Assembly: GCA_013298715.1 (NCBI GenBank)
Contig: JAAFIQ010000007.1
Location: 90,661-154,660, forward strand
Origin: Bacteroidota bacterium
GTDB taxonomy: Bacteria; Bacteroidota; Bacteroidia; B-17B0; Aurantibacillaceae
DNA: 64,000 nucleotides
Direction: 5' to 3'
Positions within the stretch are counted from its first letter, which is position 1. Every line of letters starts with the position of its first letter. Both the position numbers and the translations under genes were made by a program. This document shows, piece after piece, positions 19,314 through 29,581 of this stretch. Under the pieces are notes generated by a model. That model had not been told where the DNA came from. It was given only the letters and a program-made list of their open reading frames with translations, and did not search any database.

Positions 19314-22300
19314 CTACTCCACTTTTACCCTCACACCCTCGCTGTTGCTTGTAAATTCAGGTGCATACATACATTGTATACTTGTAATGCCATTGCTAAA
19401 ATTACCACTGTGGCTAACGAACACATCGTACTCAAAAACAAAAGTGCCTTTAGGTAAATACGAAATAAAAAAGTTAGTGCTTGCATCTTTAGTAGCTTCG
19501 TAATAGCCCAAACCATCTTGGTACTTGTAAGAACTTAAAACATTTGTTGGCTCAAAACCGCTAGCACGCATATCTTTTAAATGCACGTATTCTAAATTTC
19601 TATCGCATCGCAATTCAATTCTAATTCTTACTTTGTCGCCAACTTTTAATGGCGCGCCAGCATCAATTGGTTGCATTACTGGTCCGCTTTTACTTGGTTT
19701 TACTACAAATAATTTTTTAGTTAATTGCAATGGAGTAGCGCTTGGTGTAATTTTATCTAATTGTTCAAAGTATTGCCAATAAACGCTGCCGTAACTTACA
19801 CCAGCATCCTTTTTCACAACTTTTATTTTGCCCATGTCTGTTTTTATATCAGAACCCGTGTAAGTTTTTTTAAAGTAACCTGTTCCTGCATCTGCTTTTA
19901 AGCTTTTATCTGTTGCTGGATTTAACACGTTGCCTCCCATTGTAATTTCAACATTGGGTTCGGAGCTTAACCAATCCGTACCGCGCAGCATGAGCGCATA
20001 AACTGCTTCTGTTGTGGCTTTGGTGGTACTCCAATTTTGAGTTTGTTTATTTTTAATTAACCAGGTTTTTAAATCATCAACTGTTTTTGTATCGTTTGCA
20101 ATTTCATCAAATGCTTCTATCATTAATGCCTGTGTTTCTATTGGGGCTTGGTACCAGTAGTAACCGCCATTGTTATCTTTCCAATACATTCCCATCTCTT
20201 CACTTACAATCGCATTTTGTTTTAATGATTTTAAAATTCCGCTAGCGGTAGTTTTATCATTAAATCTGTTTAATGCCAACGATAGCATGGCTTGCATGTA
20301 ACGTGTGTTGCTTAACCAAAATGTTTTTGCTTGAGCCAAATAATAATCAATGGCCTCTTTTAAATCTTTACTCATTGGTTGGTTGGGATAATAACTTCTT
20401 AAATACAAATACTGAATAGCCATGTAATCTAAATGATTATTTTTTTTGAAATCTTTATCGTATTTTTTTAAGTCGCGGTATTGTTTTGCTAATTGGTTAT
20501 CGCAAAAGCGTATGCCGTTGTTAATCATCGCATCAACCTCGTAATTATCTGATTCTTTAATTACTCCTAATTTTTTAAGATGTGCAAAGCCAGTAATGAT
20601 GTGTTGTGTAATATACCAGTCCTCTGGACAGTTTTTAAACCAAGGCCACCCGCCGTTTACTGTTTGGTTTTGTTTTAATTTATTAAAGGCACTTTGCAAC
20701 TCGTTGCTCATTTTGTTTAAATCGAATAATAAGGCAACACGTTTTTTATTTTCGGTTTCATTTTTGCTACATAACACCCAAGGTGTTTCTTCTAATAACA
20801 CTGCCTTTAATTCTTGGTTTTTTTCGAGGTTCGATAGCAACGATTCGCTATTTGTTTGTTTCCACAAATCAAATACTTGTTTAATTTTTGGTTTAGAATT
20901 TACAACATGACTTGCTAAAGCGTTTGCATAATAACGTGAAAATGTTTGCTCACTACACTCGTAAGGGTATTCCATTAAATAGGGTAAACTCTGAATGGCA
21001 TACCATACTGGATTAGCAGTAAATTCAAGTGTATAAGCATGATTTTTTAAAGTAGTGCTTTTGTTATTTTGATTAATAAATTTAGTAAATGTAAACTCCT
21101 TTGTCTGATTAAAACGAATTGGCAGCGGTAAACTCTCGGTAACCAACATGCGGTTAGTAAGCACTGGAACAACTTGTTCTTCGCCATCACTAAATTGACC
21201 AGCCTTTGCAACCACTTTGTATTTTAATGCTTGAAGCGTTTCTGGAATTGCTAATTTAAAACTTATTGGTGTACTTTGTCCAGCAGGGATAGAGAAGTTT
21301 CTTGTACTATTATCTATAATAATATTTGAAACTGGTTTGTCGGTTAGCGCATCAAACAACTGCAATTCTGCAACACCCGTAATTGCATTTTTTGAAAGGT
21401 TTGAAATTTTTGAAACAAAAATTAACTCATCATTTTCTCTTAAAAAGCGCGGGGCATTGGGTTGCACCATTAATTCTTTTTGCGTAATAACATCTTTTTC
21501 TGTTTTACCAACCACTAAATCTTTAGTATGAGCCAGTGCCATAAACTTCCATTTGGTAAGACTTTCGGGCATGGTAAAACTAATTACTAATTCCCCATTT
21601 TCGTTGGTTTGTAAGGTTGGAAAAAAGAAAGCTGTTTCGTTAAAATTTTTGCGAGGAATAACGGATGAAGGGTTGTTTGGTTTGCCTTCTCCATTCTTTA
21701 ATTCGCCACCAGTTTTGTCAGTATCGCCTTTGTTTGTGCTCCAAGAGAACGACTGCTGGAGTTGATTTGAAGCCTTTGTTAAAGTGCTACCATTTGATGA
21801 TGCAGCATATAAAGCCTCATCCTTCATTACTGGCGCTGAAAATTGCACCATTTCTTTTGATGGCATTGCTTTTTTTTCAGCTTCCTCAGTATGAACATCA
21901 CCACCTCTAAATGAATAGCCATCGCCTGGGTAACCATAAGAATAAAATGAACCAAAACCAAACATGTTTAATTCATCGTATCTAACATCATCTATTAAAA
22001 TATAATTTGGATTTTCATAATCAAAGTTTCTTGAATTTTGTACCTCAGCTAAATTATTTTCCCAGCCTTGGTAATTGTAGTATGAATTGTACAAACTTAA
22101 ATCCCAATAGTTGGCTTTAAATTTATCCAAGCTGGCATCGTACATGGCAGCAAGCATTTCGGCCGCTACCTTATCTCCTTTTTTATTTTTAATTATTAAG
22201 CGCCATTTCTCTTTTTCGCCAGGCAATAATTTATTCCTAAAGGTGCTATATTCTATGTTCAATTCTTTATTGCTAAAAGGCACTGTTATATATTCTTGGT

Positions 22301-25300
22301 GTGTGTAAAATCTTCCATTTTTTACAAAATAAAAATTTGCTGCCAAGCCGCCTCTGTGCTTTTCGTTTATAACAAACTGGTTTAGTTTTAAACTTGGATT
22401 ATATATAGTTTTTTGATTTTCGTTTTCGCCAGTTAAGTCATAAAAAACATGTAAATCGGTGTAAGAGGAAGCATAAACAAACTGAGCGGTATCGTTTGGT
22501 TCGCAATACGTTTTTAAGCCCATGCTCCATTGCGCCGTTTTTTCGGGCAATTGATTTAAATTAGTGTTGTAAATAGTAACGTATTGTATGTCTTTAATAT
22601 CATTTCCAAATTTATCTTTACAAGTAGCTTCAAATAAATAAATTCCTGGCGTACATTTTTTTAAATCTGATAAATCAATTTCTTTTTGTGATTTTGTATC
22701 AAATGGTTTTGAGTAAACTTCTTTATCTTTTTCCCACTTGTATTTGTTGGTTTCATCTGCATATAAATCATTCGGAAATAATTTATAATACTCGTCTTTT
22801 GTGTATAGATACTTATCTGCCTGTACCCATAATCTATCTCTAAATACTTTGTTTGGTTGCTTTAAGCTGTAAATGATGAGTTTCCCATTTGCATTTTCTG
22901 GAACACCATTCAAATTACTTGCTGTAATTCCGCATTTTAATTTTTTATTTTGTTCTAAAATTTGTTCTACACTTATGTTTAAAGTAATGGCTGTATACCC
23001 AACTCTAAAATTGGTAGTGGTGCTTTGCGTTTCGCCATTAATATCTGTAACATCTGCTATTAGATTGTAATCATACGTAGGATTATCGCTTGCTTTATCT
23101 TTAGGATTTGGCAAGGCTTTAAACTTAATTTCGTATTCTCCTTTTTCGTTTGTTTTTAATTCTCCATTTGTAATTTCTACCTCACTACCTTGGTTGTAGT
23201 AATAAGGTCTGCACCAATACCACCACGTAGGAAAACTGGTGGAGCGCACCACTCTGTATTTCACCTTTGCGCCATCAACCACATTGCCTGCATAGGCTTT
23301 TGCAATACCTTTTACGATAACTTCCTCGTTAATTTTATAACTACCTCTAAGCGTATCAAAATACGTTTCAAATTTTGGGCGCTTGTATTCTTCAACGCTA
23401 AAGTAGTGTGTATTTTCTCCATCACTTAAATACATTTGACCGGTTAATAACCCTTGAGGCAAGGTAAACGCACCATTTACGGTACCGTAATCATTACTGG
23501 TTAATTTTAAGTCAGATACTTTTTGACCATTCACATCGTAAAGTGTAATTGTAATCGATTTGTTAGGTAAAATTTTAGCAGATTCTTTTTTGTTAATATT
23601 CAATAGAAGCGCTTTAAAGTAAACGGTTTGTCCTGGTCTGTATATAGCTCTATCGGTAAAGAATTTAGTTTCGTTGCGTGCATTATTATAATCGTAATTA
23701 TCATTGTATGAATAAAAATTTCTTCCATTAAATAAAACATCGTTGCCGCTTTTTATTTCAACCATAAAATTAGAGTTGTAATTATTCACAACTTCTCCTT
23801 TAATATTTGAAAAACCATTTTCATCTGTTACAAATTCTTTGCCTTTTACAAACTCATAACTATTTGTATTATAATTGTAGCGGTTAAACCATACTTGTAA
23901 TTTGGCTTCTTTTATGGGTTTTCCCGTAGTTCGGTGTAACACATAACAATCTATACTATTATTTTTTTTGTTTTGATTTATTAATGACAAGTTAGAAACA
24001 TGAAACTTTTGATACGTGCATTTTTTTTCATCGAAGGTTTCATCGTGGCACGCAATAAGGTAATAATATCCATAATTCAAATTAGGTAATTTCACTTCTA
24101 CATTGTGCGAGTTATAATCTTCATCAACTGGCAAGGCTTGATTAAATTGAGCTTCTAGTGGCAAATTCAAAATCTTGTTCTTTAATTCCTTTTCGGAATG
24201 TTTTCTTTCTAATTCATTGCTTTGAAAATAGTTTGTTTTAAAAATTTTAAAATAAACTTGCTTAACATTCTTATAACTTACCAGGCATCGGTTGGGTTGA
24301 TTAGGTTCTAAGACTGATTCAGTTGTTAATGATAGTTTCTTTTCATTTAACCGTAATAATAAATTTTTCGCTAATTTTTCTCCGTCAGTACCTACATGCT
24401 TTTCTAAAATAAGATTAGAAATGTCTTTGGCTTTTTTCAAATCCCATTTGTGTTCATCACTATCAAGCGGTTTATAAAGTGGCGCTTTCTCAAAATAATA
24501 GTGTGCAGTTAAATATTTAATTTCTGCTACACGTTTAGAAGATGAAAAATCTTTTTCAAGAGTACTTAGTGTGTTCAAATAAATACTATCCTTAATTTCA
24601 TTATTACTATTTGCATAGGTAAACGCTATACGCTTCAGTTCTAAATCAATCAACGCCTCGGTATCTTTAAGTTTTGAGTTTAGGTTATACAATTGTTGGT
24701 ATAACTCTAGTGCGTAAAATTTGGTTTCTAAACTATCACTTGGCTTATCTAATTTTAGTTTAGAGAAAACGGTATACGGTTTTAAAAAACGTTCATCGTT
24801 CAAGGAAAATTGGTCGGCGGCTTTGGTTACATCAACCTCTGAACTTTTAAAAAATTCTAAAGCTCTGTGTGCTAAAAAATGGTATAATGTTGGTCGGTAT
24901 TGGCGTGCTACATTTGTTCCTTTTATAATAATGGCATCAAATTCGTTTAGAGTAATACCAATTAATTCTTGTTGGTTCTCTAAAGCGGCTTTGTGGTGTT
25001 TAATAGCTGCATTAGCAATTGCTTTTAAATCCCAAGTTGCCACGTCATTGTTTTTAAACTGAACAGTGGTACTTCTATTATTAAATTGCCAACGGTTGTT
25101 TTGGTAGTATTGCCAGTAGGCGTCGGCCAATAGGCTGTGCAAAATGGCGTTTGTAGGAAAAGGAGAAGCTTCAATTTCTTTTTTAAGTTCTTCAATGTTT
25201 TTCTCCTGACTAAAATCTTCAGTAAACTGTGTGTACTTGAGTTTATAGATAACCGTTTTTACAATTTGAGGGGCATTATTTTCTTTTTTTGCCTTCGTAT

Positions 25301-25505
25301 AAATTTCTGCCAATATTGCAAAAGCTTCTTTGGTTAAACCTTTCTTCTCTAAAGCATCTATTTTCTCCCAATAGCTTTTGTAATTATCGTAATTGCCGTA
25401 ATACTTCATACCTTTTTTTGGTTTAGTTGTGTACGCTAATCCAATAGCCACGGCTGAACTGGCTATAATTAGCAAGAATAATAGAATAGATTTTTTGAAT
25501 ATCAT
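19314..25505 (-). CDS. Alpha-2-macroglobulin family protein (MG2 domains, thioester motif)
   Basis: 2063 aa: FFTDRAIYRPGQTVYFKALLL (MG2), TAFFFPTLQTNENGELVISFTMPESLTKWKFMALAHT (A2M domain), YPYECSEQTF (CxEQ). Confidence 0.92.
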   Translation of the reverse strand: MIFKKSILLFLLIIASSAVAIGLAYTTKPKKGMKYYGNYDNYKSYWEKIDALEKKGLTKEAFAILAEIYTKAKKENNAPQIVKTVIYKLKYTQFTEDFSQEKNIEELKKEIEASPFPTNAILHSLLADAYWQYYQNNRWQFNNRSTTVQFKNNDVATWDLKAIANAAIKHHKAALENQQELIGITLNEFDAIIIKGTNVARQYRPTLYHFLAHRALEFFKSSEVDVTKAADQFSLNDERFLKPYTVFSKLKLDKPSDSLETKFYALELYQQLYNLNSKLKDTEALIDLELKRIAFTYANSNNEIKDSIYLNTLSTLEKDFSSSKRVAEIKYLTAHYYFEKAPLYKPLDSDEHKWDLKKAKDISNLILEKHVGTDGEKLAKNLLLRLNEKKLSLTTESVLEPNQPNRCLVSYKNVKQVYFKIFKTNYFQSNELERKHSEKELKNKILNLPLEAQFNQALPVDEDYNSHNVEVKLPNLNYGYYYLIACHDETFDEKKCTYQKFHVSNLSLINQNKKNNSIDCYVLHRTTGKPIKEAKLQVWFNRYNYNTNSYEFVKGKEFVTDENGFSNIKGEVVNNYNSNFMVEIKSGNDVLFNGRNFYSYNDNYDYNNARNETKFFTDRAIYRPGQTVYFKALLLNINKKESAKILPNKSITITLYDVNGQKVSDLKLTSNDYGTVNGAFTLPQGLLTGQMYLSDGENTHYFSVEEYKRPKFETYFDTLRGSYKINEEVIVKGIAKAYAGNVVDGAKVKYRVVRSTSFPTWWYWCRPYYYNQGSEVEITNGELKTNEKGEYEIKFKALPNPKDKASDNPTYDYNLIADVTDINGETQSTTTNFRVGYTAITLNISVEQILEQNKKLKCGITASNLNGVPENANGKLIIYSLKQPNKVFRDRLWVQADKYLYTKDEYYKLFPNDLYADETNKYKWEKDKEVYSKPFDTKSQKEIDLSDLKKCTPGIYLFEATCKDKFGNDIKDIQYVTIYNTNLNQLPEKTAQWSMGLKTYCEPNDTAQFVYASSYTDLHVFYDLTGENENQKTIYNPSLKLNQFVINEKHRGGLAANFYFVKNGRFYTHQEYITVPFSNKELNIEYSTFRNKLLPGEKEKWRLIIKNKKGDKVAAEMLAAMYDASLDKFKANYWDLSLYNSYYNYQGWENNLAEVQNSRNFDYENPNYILIDDVRYDELNMFGFGSFYSYGYPGDGYSFRGGDVHTEEAEKKAMPSKEMVQFSAPVMKDEALYAASSNGSTLTKASNQLQQSFSWSTNKGDTDKTGGELKNGEGKPNNPSSVIPRKNFNETAFFFPTLQTNENGELVISFTMPESLTKWKFMALAHTKDLVVGKTEKDVITQKELMVQPNAPRFLRENDELIFVSKISNLSKNAITGVAELQLFDALTDKPVSNIIIDNSTRNFSIPAGQSTPISFKLAIPETLQALKYKVVAKAGQFSDGEEQVVPVLTNRMLVTESLPLPIRFNQTKEFTFTKFINQNNKSTTLKNHAYTLEFTANPVWYAIQSLPYLMEYPYECSEQTFSRYYANALASHVVNSKPKIKQVFDLWKQTNSESLLSNLEKNQELKAVLLEETPWVLCSKNETENKKRVALLFDLNKMSNELQSAFNKLKQNQTVNGGWPWFKNCPEDWYITQHIITGFAHLKKLGVIKESDNYEVDAMINNGIRFCDNQLAKQYRDLKKYDKDFKKNNHLDYMAIQYLYLRSYYPNQPMSKDLKEAIDYYLAQAKTFWLSNTRYMQAMLSLALNRFNDKTTASGILKSLKQNAIVSEEMGMYWKDNNGGYYWYQAPIETQALMIEAFDEIANDTKTVDDLKTWLIKNKQTQNWSTTKATTEAVYALMLRGTDWLSSEPNVEITMGGNVLNPATDKSLKADAGTGYFKKTYTGSDIKTDMGKIKVVKKDAGVSYGSVYWQYFEQLDKITPSATPLQLTKKLFVVKPSKSGPVMQPIDAGAPLKVGDKVRIRIELRCDRNLEYVHLKDMRASGFEPTNVLSSYKYQDGLGYYEATKDASTNFFISYLPKGTFVFEYDVFVSHSGNFSNGITSIQCMYAPEFTSNSEGVRVKVE

Positions 25506-25688
25506 AACGTTTTTTTATATGAGATGCTTGTTAGGGTTGTTTTCCACAAAGTGATTTTAACCTAAGTGAAACTAAAAATACAAACGAATTTTAAAAGAAA
25601 ATAGTGTAATTATGAGTAATTAATTAAAATAAATTACGAAATTAGAAGCTAATATAGTAACCAATTTTGGATACAACATTATACATTT

Positions 25689-26213
25689 ATGGAAGCAATT
25701 GTAGAAATTTTAAAAATTATTTTACCAGCTGTCGCCGTTTTTTTAGCTGCATTTTTTTTAGTGAATCGTTTTTTAGAAAGTGACCGACAAAAACGAGAAC
25801 ATGAATTAAAAAAAGAAGCCCAAAAAAATATAACTCCTTTAAAAATACAAGCATATGAACGTATTATTATTTATTTAGAACGGATTCATCCAAACACAAT
25901 GATAGTGCGAGTAAACAAGCATGGCATGACATCACACCAATTGCATCAAGAACTAATTAAAGCAATAAAAACTGAATATGAACACAATTTAGCGCAACAA
26001 ATTTATATGAGTTATGGTGCTTGGGAAATGGTTAAAAATGCCAAAGAAGAAATAATTAAGTTAATTAATATTAGCTCAACAAAAATTGCGCCTGATCATA
26101 ACAGCAACGAATTGGCAATGATGATACTAAACGTGAGTGCCAACTTGGATAAAAAAATGCCAAGCGAAATGGCAATTGAATACATTAAAAAAGAAATAGC
26201 ACAAATATTTTAA
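25689..26213 (+). CDS. Conserved hypothetical membrane-anchored protein (DUF7935-like)
   Basis: N-terminal TM helix then a charged helical domain. Abuts mutA. Confidence 0.65.
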   Translation: MEAIVEILKIILPAVAVFLAAFFLVNRFLESDRQKREHELKKEAQKNITPLKIQAYERIIIYLERIHPNTMIVRVNKHGMTSHQLHQELIKAIKTEYEHNLAQQIYMSYGAWEMVKNAKEEIIKLINISSTKIAPDHNSNELAMMILNVSANLDKKMPSEMAIEYIKKEIAQIF

Positions 26214-26214
26214 A

Positions 26215-27549
26215 ATGAGTTTGTTTACTGAATTTGAACCAACAAGCGCTGAACAATGGAAACAGCAACTAGTAAAAGATTTAAAAGGAATAACTTTTGA
26301 GGATTTAAAATCTACTAATCAATCAGGTATTGAAATTTTACCTTTTTATACAGGAGAAAATTTAGAAAAAAAAGAACCAATTTTTAACAATAAAGGATGG
26401 GACATTTGTGAACATATTATCGTTGATGATGAAACTCAAGCCAATGCGCAGGCCTTAGAAGCCTTAAAAGGCGGATCAAGCGGATTGAGTTTTTATATTC
26501 ATAAAAAAATAAAAACTGAAACTTTAATAAAAGATATTTCATTAGAACATATTTACACTCAATTTTTTATAAGTAACGATGCCTTGCATGTGTTAGAGGA
26601 TTTAAAAAATGAGTATGCTAAACCAAACGCCTTTGATGCGAAAGTAAAATGTTTTGTAAACTGTGATGTGCTTAGTTTATTAGCCTTTTATGGTGAATGG
26701 CATAAGAATAAAGAAGAAGATTTAAGCACCATTACAAAGTTTAAACATATTTCTATTAATAGCGATTTGTATCAAAATGCTGGTGCAAATGCTGTAAATG
26801 AACTGGCAATAGCCCTATCACAACTAAATGAGTATTTACATTTTTTAACCGAAACAAAACAATTTAATCACGAGTTGATACATTTAAATTCTGCAATTGG
26901 AAGTGATTTTTTTGGTGAGATAGCAAAACTAAGAGCTTACAGAAATTTAATTGCCAATTTGTTTAATGAATACGGATTGCAACATGAATTGGTTATACAA
27001 GCCAACACCACTCAACTAAATAAAAGTCATTTGGATGCTTACACTAACATTTTAAGAAGCAGCACAGAGGCGATGAGCGCTATAATTGGTGGTTGTAATA
27101 GTTTGACAATAGTCCCTTATAATTCAACTTATGAGGCAAGCACTCCATTTTCTAGAAGGATGGCGAGGAATCAGCAACACATTTTAAAAGAAGAGAGTTA
27201 TTTAGACAAAGTGGCGGATATAGCAGCTGGCTCTTATTTTATAGAAACTTTAACAGAACAACTGTGCGAAACAGCTTGGGAAAAATTTAAAGAATTAGAG
27301 AGTAAAGGCGGATTTATAAAATGTATTGAGAGTGGCTTAATACAAGAATTAATTGAAAAAGATGCGCTGCAATTGATTGAGAAAATAAAAAGCAACGACC
27401 TAGTTTTAGTTGGTGTAAATAAGTTTCAAAACGCATTAGAAAAAACTGTTACCATAACTAAAAAAGCTGAAACAAAAATGGGTGGACAGTTTAAAAATAT
27501 TAAGCCAATTAATTTAAGTGATTGTTTTTTGAGCGATTTAGCTAACTAA
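26215..27549 (+). CDS. mutA: Methylmalonyl-CoA mutase small/beta subunit
   Basis: LFTEFEPTSAEQWKQQLVKDLKGITFEDLKSTNQSGIEILPFYT...STPFSRRMARNQQHILKEESYLDKVADIAAGSYFIETLTEQLCETAWEKFKELE. Confidence 0.9.
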   Translation: MSLFTEFEPTSAEQWKQQLVKDLKGITFEDLKSTNQSGIEILPFYTGENLEKKEPIFNNKGWDICEHIIVDDETQANAQALEALKGGSSGLSFYIHKKIKTETLIKDISLEHIYTQFFISNDALHVLEDLKNEYAKPNAFDAKVKCFVNCDVLSLLAFYGEWHKNKEEDLSTITKFKHISINSDLYQNAGANAVNELAIALSQLNEYLHFLTETKQFNHELIHLNSAIGSDFFGEIAKLRAYRNLIANLFNEYGLQHELVIQANTTQLNKSHLDAYTNILRSSTEAMSAIIGGCNSLTIVPYNSTYEASTPFSRRMARNQQHILKEESYLDKVADIAAGSYFIETLTEQLCETAWEKFKELESKGGFIKCIESGLIQELIEKDALQLIEKIKSNDLVLVGVNKFQNALEKTVTITKKAETKMGGQFKNIKPINLSDCFLSDLAN

Positions 27550-28955
27550 AATTTAACACCAAAAACAGTAATATCATCGGTTTGATCTAATTTTCCGATC
27601 CATTCTTTTAAGGTTGAGTTAAGTATTTCGTATTGTTCTTTCATTGACTTTTTATGAATTTTAGTTAGCAAGTCATTTAAATTTTTGCGTTTGAACTTCT
27701 TTCCTCCATTTTTTCTTTTTTCAGAATCGTTTCCACCAAACTGATCGAAGTAACCATCGGTGTAAATATAAAGTACATCACCTGCTTTTACTTTAAACTT
27801 ATGCAACGAAAATTTTGATTGCTTTCCTTCAGACTCGCCCATACCTACATGCATTTTATCTTTATTAAGTGTATGTGCTTTATTATCACTAATAAATAAG
27901 CCATAAGAATTGGCAGAAGTATATTCTATTTTTTTCTTGCTAACATCGTAATTTAAAATCAAACCATCCATTCCGTGACTAGAAAACTCTTTACTCAATG
28001 TTTTTTGAAGTTTAGTTTTCACAAAATCAAAAATTAAATTCGGCTGTTCAATATTTTTTTCATTGATAGCTTGAAATAAATAGGTAGTGTTTAAAATGCT
28101 TATAAACGCCCCAGGCACGCCGTGTCCAGTACTATCACATATCGCAAGTATTAATTTTCCATTTTTATTTACAGAAAAACAAAAATCGCCACTTATAATA
28201 TCCTTTGGTTTAAACAATAAAAAATGTTCTGAGCTGAACTTATCAATAATATCGTGGTTGCTTAAAATAGTAGATTGTATTTTTTTCGCATAGTAAACTG
28301 AATCTTTTAACTCTTTATTTTTTAAATCAACTTCATTTTTTTGTTCAATAATTCTTGATTTTTGTTTTTTTATTTCTTGAATTAAATTGTTTTTTTCTGA
28401 TACCATTTTTTCTAATTCATTTTGAGCGGCTCTTCTATACCTGCTCTCTAAATTAGAAGCTAAGACGAAGGACACACTAAACGCAAAACTAATTTCATCT
28501 TGCGAAAAAGTTTTATACGATCCTGTTTTCTCGCAACACATAACACCCATTAAGTCACCTCCAATTCTTAATGGAATATCGAGTAGCGAATAAACATCGT
28601 TTGGTTTAGAATAAAGTTCATTCAACTCTTTTGTAAGTGGATTTGTGTGAATATTATCAGCGTGAATAATTTTATTTTCTGAAAGTCCTTTAAAATAACT
28701 CGGAAAATCTTTCTTTTGCAAAACGCTATCTTTAGAAAATTTTTTGCTACGCTTATCGTATTCACCTATCGAAATCATAGCAGTTTTTTCTGAATTAAAT
28801 AACCAAGCACTTAAGCGCTCAATCTTTAAAGCAAGTACAACCTTTTTAGAAATATCAGTCATGATTAAATCAATGTCTGAGCGCTCGAGAATATGAATCT
28901 TTGAAACATTATCTAGTTCCTTTAATAAATCTACTTCAACTTTAATAGGTGCCAT
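27546..28955 (-). CDS. GAF-domain SpoIIE/PP2C-type phosphatase
   Basis: N-terminal GAF-like domain, coiled coil, then FKPKDIISGDFCFS...AICDSTGHGVPGAFISIL. Confidence 0.85.
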   Translation of the reverse strand: MAPIKVEVDLLKELDNVSKIHILERSDIDLIMTDISKKVVLALKIERLSAWLFNSEKTAMISIGEYDKRSKKFSKDSVLQKKDFPSYFKGLSENKIIHADNIHTNPLTKELNELYSKPNDVYSLLDIPLRIGGDLMGVMCCEKTGSYKTFSQDEISFAFSVSFVLASNLESRYRRAAQNELEKMVSEKNNLIQEIKKQKSRIIEQKNEVDLKNKELKDSVYYAKKIQSTILSNHDIIDKFSSEHFLLFKPKDIISGDFCFSVNKNGKLILAICDSTGHGVPGAFISILNTTYLFQAINEKNIEQPNLIFDFVKTKLQKTLSKEFSSHGMDGLILNYDVSKKKIEYTSANSYGLFISDNKAHTLNKDKMHVGMGESEGKQSKFSLHKFKVKAGDVLYIYTDGYFDQFGGNDSEKRKNGGKKFKRKNLNDLLTKIHKKSMKEQYEILNSTLKEWIGKLDQTDDITVFGVKF

Positions 28956-29056
28956 AACAAAATATTAAACTTAATATTATGAAATGTTGATTAATATATG
29001 GAAACATTAACTTTTTGTTAAGTTTAAAATTAATTCTAACCTAATCCAAGATTTGG

Positions 29057-29581
29057 TTAAACTTTAAATTTAACAACCTCACCATACTTAACATCCAACA
29101 TCATAATTTCTTCCATAGGAACTTTGTTAATGATGTTGTAGCAGGCTTTTATAACGCCAGCGTGGCTTATAAGCAAAACAGATTTTAGGTTTTGCTTTTT
29201 TAAATCCTCAAAAAAATGTGTAACGCGTTTTATTAAATCTAATAAACTTTCGCCGTTTGTTGCAGGTACTTTGATGTAGTTTTGCATCCAAAAATTAAGA
29301 TCTGTTTCATCAATTTCATTCCATGCTTTGCCTTCCCAATCACCAAAATTAAGCTCACTAATCCTATCATCGGTAATAAAATTTTCATTAAACACTTCTG
29401 CCAACAATCTGCAACGTATTAAAGGACTGCTATAAACTTTATCAAAACTAGCACTGACTAATTGTTGTTTTATTTTTTCGTGTTGCTCATGGTAATTATC
29501 AATCAAAGGAACATCCAATTGTCCATAACAAATTCCTTTGGCAATGTTTGGTTCAATATGCCTTACTATAGTAATTTCCAT
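29057..29581 (-). CDS. cobC: Alpha-ribazole phosphatase (histidine phosphatase family)
   Basis: MEITIVRHIEPNIAKGICYGQLDVPL; next to cobS. Confidence 0.85.
   Translation of the reverse strand: MEITIVRHIEPNIAKGICYGQLDVPLIDNYHEQHEKIKQQLVSASFDKVYSSPLIRCRLLAEVFNENFITDDRISELNFGDWEGKAWNEIDETDLNFWMQNYIKVPATNGESLLDLIKRVTHFFEDLKKQNLKSVLLISHAGVIKACYNIINKVPMEEIMMLDVKYGEVVKFKV

Noticed and set aside
19297-19323. CTACT pentanucleotide microsatellite (three perfect units plus one imperfect) at the A2M stop codon
   Set aside because: Too short to be a convincing contingency locus. The stop codon lies at the edge of the run, so slippage would have little effect on the protein.
21553-21910. Overlapping short plus-strand ORFs opposite the A2M gene
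   Set aside because: Shadow ORFs of the 2063-aa minus-strand protein.
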